DNA of 64,000 nt from Chlorocebus sabaeus (Eukaryota; Chordata; Mammalia; Primates; Cercopithecidae): contig NC_132912.1 in assembly GCF_047675955.1 (NCBI RefSeq), positions 81,492,382-81,556,381 of the forward strand, read 5' to 3'. This document shows, piece after piece, positions 36,278-47,289 of this stretch. Position numbers and translations under genes: made by a program. Under the pieces are notes generated by a model. The model worked only from the letters and a program-made list of their open reading frames with translations, had not been told where the DNA came from and made no database searches. Each line of letters begins with the position of its first letter. Position 1 is the stretch's first letter.

Positions 36278-36607
36278 TTTTATTTTATTTTATTTTATTT
36301 TATTTTATTTTATTTTATTTTATTTTATAGATGGAGTCTCGCTCTGTCGCTCAGGCTGGAGTGCAGTGGTGCGATCTCAACTCACTGCAACATTTGCCTC
36401 CCAGGTTCAAGCGATTCTTGTGCCTCAGCCTCCTGAGTAGCTGGAACTACAGATGCATGCCACCATGCCTGGCTAATTTTTGTACTTTTAGTAGAGACGG
36501 GGTTTCGCCATATTGGCCAGGCTGATCTTGAACTCCTAACCTCGTGATCCGCCCACCTCGGCCTCCCAAAGTGCTGGTATTACAGGCTTGAGCCACCGCA
36601 CTCAGCC
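36278..36607 (-). mobile_element. AluS-type with (TTTTA)n tail
   Basis: The tail is a TTTTA repeat of about ten units (36278-36327). The body runs from ATGGAGTCTCGCTCTGTCGC to CACTCAGCC. It is full length and moderately diverged. A 16-bp target-site duplication that differs at one base flanks it: GAACATCTGTGTTTTA at 36267-36282 and GAACATCTGTATTTTA at 36609-36624. Confidence 0.95.
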
Positions 36608-36608
36608 A

Positions 36609-36650
36609 GAACATCTGTATTTTAAAACCACTACCATCAGCACCACTGAC
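36609..36650 (+). repeat. MER5-like element, right part
   Basis: This resumes the element interrupted at 36267, with the target-site duplication as the join. Confidence 0.5.
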
Positions 36651-36769
36651 CACCAGCTCACTGCATGATTCTTGTGCCCAGCCAGGTTCAAACCCACTGC
36701 CCTGAAGGGGTCTGATCAAAAATGGAAGACAGCCATGTCTTTACTTGGCCAAACAGCTTAGAAAATCAG

Positions 36770-36930
36770 AAGTGTGCTCTGGTGAATACATCAGAATCTC
36801 CTGTGAAGTCTATTTAAAAGACCAGTTCCAGGACCTTAACCTGGACTCTCTGAATCACAATTTCAGGGTCTCAGAAATCTCTGCTTCTGTCAGGATCCCC
36901 AAGGGATTTCCATGCGCACTGAAGTTTTAG
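36770..36930 (+). repeat. MER5-like fragment
   Basis: GAATACATCAGAATCTCCTG, TCTCTGAATCACAATTTCAG and CCAAGGGATTTCCATGCGCA follow the MER5A order. Confidence 0.65.
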
Positions 36931-37474
36931 AATTCCTTTCTATATGAGTGAGCAATCAACCACCTAGGGATACTGTATTGAGTTCTCTGCTTTTATTTTA
37001 CCTCTTATTTGTGGGCACAATCAGAATCATTCAAGGAACTATTCTCAAAATTTTTTTAAAAAATTAGTACCCTTGGTGAAATCTATGAATCTTCTCCCTA
37101 AAAAATTTCACACAGGCACATGTACATATTTCACACTTTTCATTTCAGAAGGTTCACAGACTTGAGACCAATTTATATATTCCAGATTAAGAACTGGTGT
37201 CCTGAAGAACTGAGCTGATTGACTTCAGGAAACATTTTGTCTTGATGAGTCCACTGCAGGACACAACAGGTCTGCAGAAATAGAGGAGATGTCTGGCTCA
37301 GAGAGGTAAAGAGGGAGGGAGAACAGGGAGGAGGACACCTAGTTAAGGCCCTGGTCAATATGAAGTCCAGGCTAAATGGAGGCCTTCCTTTATAAGATCC
37401 CTAGACCCAAGGATGTGCACAAACACTCTCTTTTTTCCTCTGACCCAGGAGCACTGTGATAGGTAATAGCTGTT
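36931..37474. other. Noncoding sequence with no recognised repeat
   Basis: No gene or named repeat is seen. Confidence 0.5.
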
Positions 37475-37590
37475 TCTCAATAAATAAGCATTTTTTAAAT
37501 ACCTACTGTATGGCAGGCATTGCCACAAGCTGGAGGTACAAAGATGGATCAGACACACGTGCTGGCTTCAAACGGCTCACAGCTAGTGGC
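37475..37590 (-). repeat. L2/MIR 3' end fragment
   Basis: ATACCTACTGTATGGCAGGC, AGGTACAAAGATGGATCAGA and CTTCAAACGGCTCACAGCTA fit the antisense L2 3' end. Confidence 0.6.
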
Positions 37591-37984
37591 ATATTCCATA
37601 TTGCTGGCTGTCTCACAAACCTCACTATCACGGTCATGAAATATTCAGCCAAAAACATTAAGCCAAAGACATTAACCACAGTTTCAGAGATTTGCCTGAC
37701 TGCTTTCCTATTTGACCTTTTAGCCCACTGCTCAGTGCATTCCTCTGCGGGCTCTGCTCCTGGGCTCCATCCCTAGCCCTCCAGATTTGCTTCTCTTCCT
37801 TTGGGTTTGGTGACCCATTTGGACTTCCTTCTCTGGCATATGAACCTCATCTTTCCCAGACATTTGGCTCTACATGCTCTAGTGGCTTTGGTGCCCCTGG
37901 AGCTCTGGCCTCCAACATCAACATTCCTGGCCCTCAAAATCCTCATTAGCACTGCAGTTCCCAACCTGGAGAGAAAGAAACTTT
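37591..37984. other. Noncoding sequence with no recognised repeat
   Basis: GC is higher than in the flanks. The overlapping short frames on both strands show no protein family. Confidence 0.45.
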
Positions 37985-40900
37985 CATTCATTTATTCAAC
38001 AACATTGAGTGTGCCAGATACTATTCTAGGCACTGGGAGCACATCAGTGAGATAAACAGACAAAAATCCCCAGGCTCATAAAGTTTACATTTTAGCTGGA
38101 ATAAACTCACAATAAATACAAAATAGTTGCATATATAAACACATAAATAATATATATAATAAACACAGTCAATTTTTATTACTCATGGACTCCATATTTG
38201 TGAATTCATCTATGTGTTAAAATTTGTTTGTAACCCCAGAATTAAAATACAGCATTTTTGTGGTCATTTTAAAACGTGCCAGAGCAGTGAAAAATTTGAG
38301 TTGCCTGACACACATATCGCTTGCTGGTGTCAAACAAGGCAAAGTTCCGCTTTCCTGTTTCCATCCTCATACTATAAGTATCATATAAGGTTATGGGTTT
38401 CTCTCATTTTTGTGTTAATGATTTTTCTGTTTAAAATGCTGCCAGCCAAGCATCATGCTAAAGTGCTGTTTAGTGTTCCTTAGTACAGAAAGGGTGTAAT
38501 GTCACTTATGGAGAAAATACATGTGTTAGATAAGCTTCCTTCAGGCATGAGTGGTAGTGCTATTGGCCATGAGTTCAATGTTTATGAATCAACAATATAT
38601 ATTAAATAAGGTTCTTTTAAATAGAAACATACATAAAACAAGGTTATGTATTGTTTGGGTGACAAAAGCATTGTGACCCCAGACCCGTAGAAAGTGTAAT
38701 GGTTCAGTATTCACTGATTCATTGTTTGCAGTGACATAACCACAGTGAATAGTGAGAATTGACTGTATATATTAATAGTAGATTGGATTTTAGTAAATGT
38801 TATGGATGAATAATAGGTTCTAAGGTATATAGGGAATGTCCACGGTGGGGGTGAACCTCCACTTTACAATTTGATGTTCAAGTGACATTTGAACAAAGAT
38901 ATAAAAAAGATGAGGGAAGAATCCGTGAATCTATCTAGGGGGAAAAGTATAGTAGACAGAGAAAAGAGCAAGTACAAAGGCCGTAAGGCAGGAACATGTT
39001 TGGGGGTGAGAACAGAAGGAGATTAGAGGAGTTGGCATGGGGCAGGCAAAGGGAAAAGTAGTAAAAGCTGATATCAAAGCCTTAATGAAGAGCAAAAGAT
39101 TCTGTAAAGACTGTGACTTTTTCTTTGAATGTAGTGGAAAGCTATTGGAGAGTTTCAAGAGGGGAAAGTGACACAAACTACTTTATGTTTTAACAGTATT
39201 TTCTGCATTGAGCATAGACTAAAAGGGAACCAGAGTGTTAGAAGGTAACCCATTTAGGAGACTTAACAATAATCCAAGGGAGAGATGATAGTGGCTTAGT
39301 CCTGGGTGGTAGCAGTGGAGGTGGTGAGGAATGACTAAATTCAGGATATAATTTGAAGGTAGAGCCAACAGGATTTGCCGCTGAGGAAATGTGAAATATA
39401 AAAGATATAGAAGAAGCAAAAATGATGCCAAGGGTTTTGGCCTACGCAACTGAAAAAATGGAATTGTTATTTGATAAGTCAGGCAAGTTTGAAAGGTACA
39501 GGTTTATGGGTGGTATAATCAGGAGTTCTGTATCGCACATTTGAGATATCCAAGAGATGCTCAAGAAGAGACATATGCTAGACAAATTCAGTATTAATTC
39601 AAATTTCAGAGGACAGGACTGGACTGAAGCATCATCATTCCATTGATGGCTTTATAGCCATAATCCTGGATATCCAAGGATGTAATATATTCAGGATATA
39701 ATCCTGAGTATATATCCTGGAGATAGATATCCACATATCGATATAGTAGATGGAAGAAAGAAGAGGCTCTAGTTCTGACCTTGGAAGTGCTACAACATGA
39801 TGGAAGATGAAGAAAAAACAGCTAAGAAAACTGAGAAGGAGCAGTAGATGAAGTAGAAGACAAAAACAGGAAAGTAAAGTTGCCCTAGAAGCTCAGGGAA
39901 GAAAGTGTTTCAAGGAGGAGGAAGTGATCAACTGTATCAAATTCTGCAGTGGAGTCAAGAAATATGAAAAAAAGAACTGAGCTTTGGATTTAGCAACACA
40001 AAAATTATTGGTGATCTTGACAAAGCAGTCTAAGGATGAAAACTTAATGGTGGTGTATTCAAGGGAGAACAAGAGGAGATAAATTTGAGTCAGCAACTAT
40101 AAACAAGTCTTTCAAAGATTATAGCCATAAAGAGGAGTAGAGAAATGGCAGGAGGAGGTGGGCAACAGTACACAGAGAGGACATGAGGGTCAGGAAAGAG
40201 GTTTTCATTAATGGTGGGAAAAATTACAGCATACTTGTTACAAGGCAATATTCCATGAGTCTCTTGCATTTTTGCATGTCTTGTGATAAGAGACACTGAT
40301 TTTGCTTTGGCTCTAGAATTTCTTTTCAAGGATATTTGTATAGTGAACAACTTTTGAAGACAGAGAGGGCGTCTCTCTCCAGATCAAAAGGCTGTCATAT
40401 TTACTGACCAGGTTAATAAATAATTCGAGTTCCCCAAGTTCAGTGTTCCTCTCTTACCATGCAGCTCACTATGTGTGTAAGTACCACCTGGCCCTTTTTG
40501 CATCACTCTGTGGGAACTGGGGCTCATGTAACCAGCACAATAAAATGCTGATCCTCTGGCTACTCCCGTTGCTGTCAGCAATTAAGTCCTTTGTCAATGA
40601 CCCAAGAAGCTTATGGCTTTTCCCAGCAACCATGAAACTGTGGCAGGCTAACTTGTGGCCTGTAAGTAGGGTGAAACCTCAGACCCTTCGCAGTTCTTGA
40701 CACTTGTACATTAATAAGAACAATCTGGTAGAGAAGAAACAAACTATTGATGCAGGAGAGAGGGGGAAGGATTCCTGGGGCAACGCCCTGAGTGGTAAGA
40801 GGGGTTGGAATCTATTGCTCGGGCATAGGATCTCAGACATTTCTTCGATAGTAATAGAAAAGAAGGCAGAGTAAATGGGAACAGATGCTGGCAGGTGGAT

Positions 40901-41110
40901 AAGTATGGTCATGGGAGTGTGAGGACTTTCTTCTGCCATTGCCTTTGTTTCTTCAGTGAAATAAGAAACATTGTTATTAGCTGAGCAAGAGGTTGGGAAG
41001 GAAGTGTTGGAGGTTAGAGAGAGAGGAAAAGGTACAGAACTGTCATCTATGCATGTGGGAGAGAATGAACTAGACAGAAGCAGCTGGACTGATGAGCATT
41101 ATTACTGTCC
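37985..41110 (-). mobile_element. Long L2 LINE reaching its reverse transcriptase region
   Basis: The 3' end is at the left (ATTTATTCAACAACATTGAG, then CACTGGGAGCACATCAGTGA). Going right, the copy runs inward: CAAGTACAAAGGCCGTAAGG (38970), AGCTATTGGAGAGTTTCAAG (39140), CAATAATCCAAGGGAGAGAT (39268), AGAGCCAACAGGATTTGCCG (39362) and AAGTGTTTCAAGGAGGAGGA (39903). The part at about 39590-40000 lines up with the reverse-transcriptase core of L2, but frames and the catalytic motif are lost. Segments at 38150-38810 do not match and may hold another insertion or lost alignment. A 470-bp stretch at about 40240-40712 interrupts it. At roughly 3 kb including interruptions this is long for an L2 remnant; most survive only as a short 3' end. 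Confidence 0.75.
40240..40712. repeat. Unidentified insertion inside L2
   Basis: The antisense L2 alignment stops near 40240 and resumes near 40712 at AACAATCTGGTAGAGAAGAA. The inserted 470 bp holds an AATAAA at 40540-40545. The flanks share ACTTGT, a possible short target-site duplication. The size and signal fit a solo LTR, but I cannot name a family. Confidence 0.4.
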
Positions 41111-42319
41111 TAATTCTCACTAAGAGTGAGAAGTCTTAGCAGTATGTACTCACACTTGCCCATTATGACAATCATCATAAACAGATGTTGGTGACTTTTT
41201 CCCTCTTGGCATTAATAAACCACTGTGATCAACAAGTCTGTATTATCACAGGTACATGGGATGCACAGTCAAGTCAGGTGGATCCAATTCACCAATTACA
41301 CACTGGCACATTTGCCCAGAAGTTCTGGGGGTTTATGTCTCTGTGCAAATAAAGCTTTAGATTCACATTTTTGTAACAAGTGGCTATTCTGTTTGCATTG
41401 TGAAATTTTAGTTGCATTACTAGAGAATGGCTGTTCAATTTGTGTATTTTATTGGTGATGCTCTGTTTTCCAGCTTACTAGACATTTACTTTACTTCCAG
41501 CTAATTACTGTAGCTTAGATTTTAATGTCCTAATTAACTATCCTGATTAACTTTATGGCAAGAGCTGCAGCATAACAATCAATTTGTACAAAAACATGCT
41601 TGATAATATAAATAGTATACCTCTTTCACCTGCAGAGAGACGAGGAAGGCAAAGCCGGTGGCATTCATTTAGGCGTGGTCCCACTGAATAAATTTCTTTT
41701 AAAGCCCAGGCACGTGGACCAGTCCTCAGTGTCTTGGTGAGACAACCTCACCAAGGCAGCTGTGTTGGCTGGGCAACTTCTTCTCAATTAAAACATTCAA
41801 GCCCCAGACACTTTTTGAAAACTAGTAGAGCATGCCAAGAGGAAACATAGTGATGCCTGTATTTCTCAAATAGTCTTTATTCAGTCAGGACTCTCTGATA
41901 TCCTATTTGTTATGATGATTTAACTAGTCAACCAACAAGCACTTCTCCGAACCTCCCATGTGTCCACATTGTTTTGTGTATTAGTCAAGATAGGCTAGGC
42001 TCTGCCATGGTCATAAGTAACTCCCTAAAGCACAGTTGCTAACACAGTAAAGGTTTACTTTTCAGTCATGTGAGTCCTATGCAGGTCAGGACACTGTCTC
42101 TCATCTTGTGCTACTCAGTCGGGGATATGGGGACCCCAAGGTTACCATGGCATGGGGAAAAAACCCAGAGTGTTAAATAGGATGGATTTGGCTAATATCA
42201 CTTTTATCCATAGCATATTGAGTGGATTCCAGTACATGACCCTAACCCTAAGTGCCAGGAAAGCTGAAGAATGTGAAGGAGCATATGCGTGGTTGGGGAG
42301 CCCCTACGGTTTCTATTAC
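41111..42319. other. Repeat-poor noncoding block
   Basis: 41200-41780 is free of recognised repeats and has several homeodomain-like TAATTA cores (41502, 41531). 41980-42150 reads like an old repeat (TGTATTAGTCAAGATAGGCT) that I could not place. No gene is visible. Confidence 0.45.
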
Positions 42320-42664
42320 ATTGTGCCAGGCACTGAGAATGGACACAACGGAGAAGAAGGCTGAGTCCTTGCCCCTGAGAAGATTTTAACCTATTAGGGT
42401 GCAGAAGGGAAAGCAATTGATATTCACCAAGTACTTCTCCTTGTCAGGTGCCTTACTAGAGATAATATATTTTTGTTCATTTTATAACACTGCATTCATC
42501 ATTCATCCACTAGTTATTGAACAACTACTATTTCCTAGGGACTGAGAAGTGTACTAGATTTCAAAGTTGTCTGAGACTCAATACCACCTTTCAAGAGAAA
42601 AAAAGAAGATAAGCAAAACTGTCAAGCCAATACAATATAGTGTGGTAAGTACCACAGTAGGAGT
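42320..42664 (-). repeat. L2, first segment
   Basis: TTGTGCCAGGCACTGAGAAT, GAGTCCTTGCCCCTGAGAAG and later ATTGAACAACTACTATTTCC follow antisense L2. It may hold two overlapping 3' ends. It is cut by the MLT1 LTR. Confidence 0.6.
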
Positions 42665-43113
42665 ATATGGGTTTCCTAGAGTTGCTCTAAAAAAGTATCA
42701 CAAACGAGGTGATTTAAAACAACAGAGATATTTATTATCTCACAGTTTTGAAAGTTAGCAGTCAGAAATCAAGGTGTTGGCAGGACCATGTTCCCTCTGA
42801 GAGTCTGGGTGGAATCTTTCTGTGCCTCTTCCTAGCTTCTAGTGGTGGCTGTCAATCCTTGAGATTCCTGGTCTTGAGCTACATCACTCCAGTATCTACC
42901 TCTGTCATCACATAGAATTCACCCTGTGTATCTTAACCTTCACATGGCATCTTTCTCTTATAAGGACACCAGTCTTATTGGATTAGGGGCCATCCTAATG
43001 ACTGCATCTTAACTTACTATATCTGCAAATACCTATTTCCAAATAAGGTCATATTCATAGGTATTAGGAGTTAGAACTTCAACATATCATTTAGGGGGCA
43101 TAATTTAATGCAT
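42665..43113 (-). mobile_element. MLT1-type solo LTR (ERVL-MaLR)
   Basis: GGGTTTCCTAGAGTTGCTCT at the left, AAAACAACAGAGATATTTAT, TAAGGACACCAGTCTTATTG and CCAAATAAGGTCATATTCAT run in antisense MLT1 order, ending near ATTTAATGCAT. No internal region follows. Confidence 0.92.
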
Positions 43114-43350
43114 AAAAAGAGAAAAGCCCAGGATACTATGAAAACACACAGTAGTAATATTTGGGTCAAATAAATTTCCTAGAGAAGATAATGTCTAAGC
43201 TAAGTCCTCAAAAACTAGAAGTGAACAGTCACTGAAAGAAAGGCACTTCAGGCAGAGGAACCAGCATGTGCAAAGCTCTAACAGCAATAGGAAGTCTGGT
43301 GCACTGTGCAAGCAGTTCAATCTGGCTGGAGATGAAGTTCAAGTTAGGGA
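43114..43350 (-). repeat. L2, second segment
   Basis: GGGTCAAATAAATTTCCTAG, AGAAAGGCACTTCAGGCAGA and GCATGTGCAAAGCTCTAACA continue the same antisense L2 after the MLT1 insertion. Confidence 0.65.
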
Positions 43351-43991
43351 TAATGGGGAATTTTATGTGTCAACTTGTCTGGGCTAAGGGATGCCCAGAT
43401 AGCTGGGTAAAAACAAAACACACACACACACAAACACGCACGCGTGCATGCACACACACACACTTTACTTCTGGGTGTGTCTGTGAGGGTATTTCTAGAA
43501 AAGATTAGCATTTGAATCTGAGTAAAGACGATCTACCCTCATCAATGCCAGTGAGCATCATTCAATCCATTGAAGGCCCAAAGAGAACAAAAAGTTGGAG
43601 GAAGCATGAATTCTCTCTCTGTCTTCTTTATCTAAGACAGCCATCTGCTTCCATTCTCAGACATCAGAGCTCCTGGTTCTTGAGCCTTCAGACTCTGGGT
43701 CTTGCAACAGCATCAACATTCCCCCAATCAGTTCTCAGGAATTTTGCCCTAGTTCTCAAGCCTTCAACCTCAAACTAGAAGTTAGACCATCAGCTCCTCT
43801 GGTGCTCAGGTGTTGGAACTTGGACTGAAAGACATCACTGATTTTCCTGACTCTACAGCTTGCAAAGGGTAGACTGTGGAACTTCTTGGTCTTCATAATT
43901 GCATGAACTAATTTCCATAACGCCTCCTTAAGTCTCTCTCTCTACATATATCATATTGGTTCTGCTTCTCTGGAAAACCCTGACTAATACA
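43351..43991 (+). mobile_element. ERVL-type solo LTR (MLT2-like)
   Basis: It begins near ATTTTATGTGTCAACTTGTC and ends TCTGGAAAACCCTGACTAATAC. Middle marks are TCTGTGAGGGTATTTCTAGA and CATTCAATCCATTGAAGGCC. I place it in the MLT2 group of ERVL LTRs from memory. A CA repeat has grown inside it at 43416-43463. Confidence 0.8.
43416..43463. repeat. (CA)n with CG-containing alternating core
   Basis: CA units flank an alternating purine-pyrimidine core, CACGCACGCGTGCATGCACA. Confidence 0.9.
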
Positions 43992-44430
43992 GTGAGAAAG
44001 TAGGAAGAGATGGGACTAGAGGGCTGGAGAAAGACTTGATTGTGAAAGGGATTTGAATGAGCTGAAACTATCCTAACAGCCAAAAGGTTTAAGCAGGGAA
44101 GTGAGAGTATCAAGGGAAGTGACAGTATGAGAATTTTAAAAAGATTATTCTGGTAGCAGAATGGGGCAAGGATTGAAGAGGGCAAGGTTGGAGTTTGGAA
44201 ATTATTATAATAATCTAGGGAAGAAGGAGTGACAGCCCTGAGAATGGTAGTAAGAGTAGTGGTAAACAGAAATGGGAAGATGCTGGGGATATTTAGAAGG
44301 GAAAATTATACTTTATGATTAAGATGTAAGGGAGAAATAATGGTTAGAGATGACCCCCAGTTTCTGGCTAGATGGTGTCACATAATTTAGTGAGATAAGG
44401 AACAATGGAAGAGGAGTAACTTTGACAGGG
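43992..44430 (-). repeat. L2, third segment
   Basis: AGATTATTCTGGTAGCAGAA, AATTATTATAATAATCTAGG and GATGACCCCCAGTTTCTGGC follow antisense L2 and continue the copy interrupted by the two LTRs. Confidence 0.65.
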
Positions 44431-44693
44431 GGTGGGGAGTTGGGGTTGGGTGGATTGAGGATGGGAAAGTTGCTGATGGTGAGAAAGTTGCTGAGCTAGA
44501 AATACCTGTAAGACATGTCATGGGGAACTCAGGCAGTTTTGATAGCCATGCAGGCTAAAATCCCCATGCTCTTTCAACCACATCTTATTGTCCACCAAAC
44601 CTGCACTAGCAAAATTCTAATGGAAAACAAAAATATGCTTACACTATTCAGTACTGAGTATAACTAGAATTCATCAAAGGGAAAGTCCTTGTG
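44431..44693 (+). repeat. Local direct repeat, copy A
   Basis: This is similar to 45778-46033 in the same orientation, at roughly four-fifths identity by eye. Shared blocks include GGCTAAAATCC and CACTAGCAAAATTCTAAT. Confidence 0.85.
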
Positions 44694-45279
44694 ACCCAAG
44701 AGGAGAGATAAGTCTTGAAGAACAAGGCAAAGACTCTTCAACTAGGTGTTTGAATGACAGAATTTGGAGAGCCAAAGAGAAGTAGGAAGGCATACCAGAT
44801 GGGAGCACAGCAGGAGGAACGGTGAAAAGGGAGACTGAGCCTGGCCTCCTGGGGTGAACAGTTCAATTTGAGAAAGTGAAAGAGAGTAGATGGGGCAGCT
44901 GAAGACAAGTGAGGGAGGTCCTGGCAGCCAAACAGCAAGCTCTTTTCAGTGTCATCTCACTAAAATGGCACTGCCTATCTCCCAAGAACATCTCATGCTC
45001 TCTCTGGGTATGAGGAGAAAGCTCATTCCACAGTGCTTTCAGAATGAATGAACGTGTGAATGAATGTTTACTGGGATCACCAAATTATTAAGGTTTCTTT
45101 TCGATCCATGAGTCAGCATCTTTGTTTACACATTTTATTTTAGTGACTTTTTCTTGTCCTTCAGTGAGAAGATGAGGACATTTTTTTAAAAGAAAAGAAA
45201 AGAACAAGATGATTTTGCTTTTTTAGTAGTGGGGATTTATTTTAGTCTCAGGGGAGGCATCATAGAAAAAACCCTCAGC
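44694..45279. other. Noncoding sequence with no named repeat
   Basis: 44760-44960 may be further L2-derived sequence. No gene is seen. Confidence 0.45.
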
Positions 45280-45430
45280 CAGAAGTTAGGACATTGTAGT
45301 TCTCAGCCACTAATGAGCTGTATGACCTTGGTCACTAGGCCTCTGCAGGCTCTGGTTGCTTCATTTGTAAAATAAAACCCAGACTGGGTCATCTTTTGGG
45401 TCCCTTCCAGCTCTATTATTTTAGGATTTG
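45280..45430 (+). repeat. MIR/MIR3 SINE fragment
   Basis: AGAAGTTAGGACATTGTAGT, GAGCTGTATGACCTTGGTCA and GGGTCCCTTCCAGCTCTATT give a sense CORE-SINE of the MIR3 kind. Confidence 0.8.
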
Positions 45431-45777
45431 CTCTTAGTCTTTATGAGCCATGTATGATTTATCAGTCTCCCTGAGGCACTCAACTCCTGATGCAAAAGCA
45501 TTGTAAAGAGCTGAATTTTGACTATGTTTTCACAATCTCAGAATAACTCAGTGATTCTTTTAATTCAATTAACCAAATATTCAGATACTTTCATGCTGGC
45601 CTGCATGCAACTATACCTGGTTATGTGCCAATTCTGTTTGCTGTCCATACCACTTCCTACCCAATCTGATTGGTACCAACAAGGGAGCCTAGTTCAGTTA
45701 TCTTACTTTGACAGTACCTGAAGATGATTGTTTCACCAGGGACTTTACCGTAGAGGTTCTTTGATTTTAATGTGGGA
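45431..45777. other. Noncoding sequence with no recognised repeat
   Basis: No gene or named repeat is seen. Confidence 0.5.
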
Positions 45778-46033
45778 GAGTGGGGATTGGGTGGCTTGAG
45801 GATGGGAAGGTTGATGAGAGTGGGAAAGTTGCTGAGCTAGAGATACCTGAGAGACATGTCACAGGGAACCCAGGCAGTTAGCTAACAATGCAGGCTAAAA
45901 TCCTTATGTTATTCCAGCCACATCCTATTGCCAATCAAAGCCCCACTAGCAAAATTCTAATAGAAAACAAAAATACACATACACTATTCAGTACTGAGTG
46001 TAAAGTAGTTCCCTGAAGGGAAAGTCCTTGTGA
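45778..46033 (+). repeat. Local direct repeat, copy B
   Basis: Second copy of the 44431-44693 sequence, about 1.35 kb downstream. Its right edge runs to GGGAAAGTCCTTGTGA, the same point where copy A stops matching. Confidence 0.85.
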
Positions 46034-46049
46034 GAGAAAATGTTCTGAG

Positions 46050-46180
46050 GGAGTGTGTGAAAACGCAGATTCCTGGGCCTTAACCTCAGAGAGTTGTGGG
46101 TGGTACCCAAGTCTCTTCATTTTAATAATCTCAAGGGAGGGGTCCATAATATGAGAAATGTTACCTTAGATGGGGGAAAA
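46050..46180 (+). repeat. MER5-like fragment
   Basis: AAACGCAGATTCCTGGGCCT and CTCTTCATTTTAATAATCTC match the middle and right of MER5A. Confidence 0.55.
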
Positions 46181-47059
46181 AACTTTGCTGAAAAACATTA
46201 AGTCAACACTCTAGATAAATTGTGGTTTATGGTTTATAAACCAGTAACTTAATTGTGGATGTTGGTACGTGAAATTATTGAGATGATTGGTACTAGGACT
46301 ACTACATGGCTCTGACATTAGCAACAATTCACTCTAAGAACAGGTTGGGAAAGTGCATAGCTCTGAGTGGCTACCAATATTTTGCCTCCTTCTGGCTTTA
46401 TGTGCTGCTCTGACTAGTGTTGCCTGTTTCTTAACTGGAATCATCAATTTGTACTGATGTTGATATTCCCATTAAGGAGAGGTCCATCTCTCTCGAGAAC
46501 ATCCATTTCTTCTGGTTCAGGCTTCGTGTTTCAGACAAGGAGCTCATCAAATTCCAAGCTCATCAACTTCCCAGCTTGCTCTCTGCCCTTTCTTGTTTGC
46601 AGTGTCTCTGCTTTCATGTAGGTCTGTGTAGAGATACAACCAAGCTTGAGGATGGAAAGACTGCTGTGAGATACTCTGAGATGACTCTCTTTGGAGACTC
46701 CTTGAGACAGTTTTATGCTGCTGAACAGTGGGAGATATTAATCATGACACTCAGCATTACAAAGAGGATTCTCCTTGTAGCTGGAGTCTGAAAAACATTT
46801 CACCATTTTTAAACAGGCTCAGTTGCATCTTGCCTTTTGGCTCTTTCAATGTATGAGAAGTAGGCTTCCGTTTACAGAAGTTTTACAATGTGTAATTACA
46901 GTTTACAACACTGGGTTCTGTTTAACACTGAACATATTTGGAACAGAATTGACCAGTCTGTCTGATAGTGTATAGGCACATAGCCACAGCACAACTTGGA
47001 GTAACAGCCTTACAGTTTGTCCTTCCCTGCATCTCCACCCCACCTAGAACAGCCTAAAC
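46181..47059. other. Noncoding sequence with no recognised repeat
   Basis: No gene or named repeat is seen. Confidence 0.5.
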
Positions 47060-47200
47060 CAGATGGTCCTCAACCTTTATTCATCACACTCACTCTATGA
47101 AGAAATTGGAGGGGAAAGGGTTGCTTCTAAAATACAGATTCCTCTTGCCACCTTCAGATATTCTGATTCAGTGGGCTTGTGCTAGGGTTTAGGATGCTAA
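47060..47200 (+). repeat. MER5-like fragment
   Basis: GATGGTCCTCAACCTTTATT, AAATACAGATTCCTCTTGCC and ATTCTGATTCAGTGGGCTTG follow MER5A with decay. Confidence 0.6.
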
Positions 47201-47289
47201 AAAATTAAGCAAACACCCCAAATGATGGTGATTTTGATCACCATAGTTGGTGAAATATTATCTAGCTCTCAAAGCCTTCAGGTTTACAT

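Noticed and set aside
39640..39730. Cluster of GGATAT and ATATCC words as a regulatory array
   Set aside because: The words are irregular and lie inside decayed L2; a small local expansion is the simpler reading.
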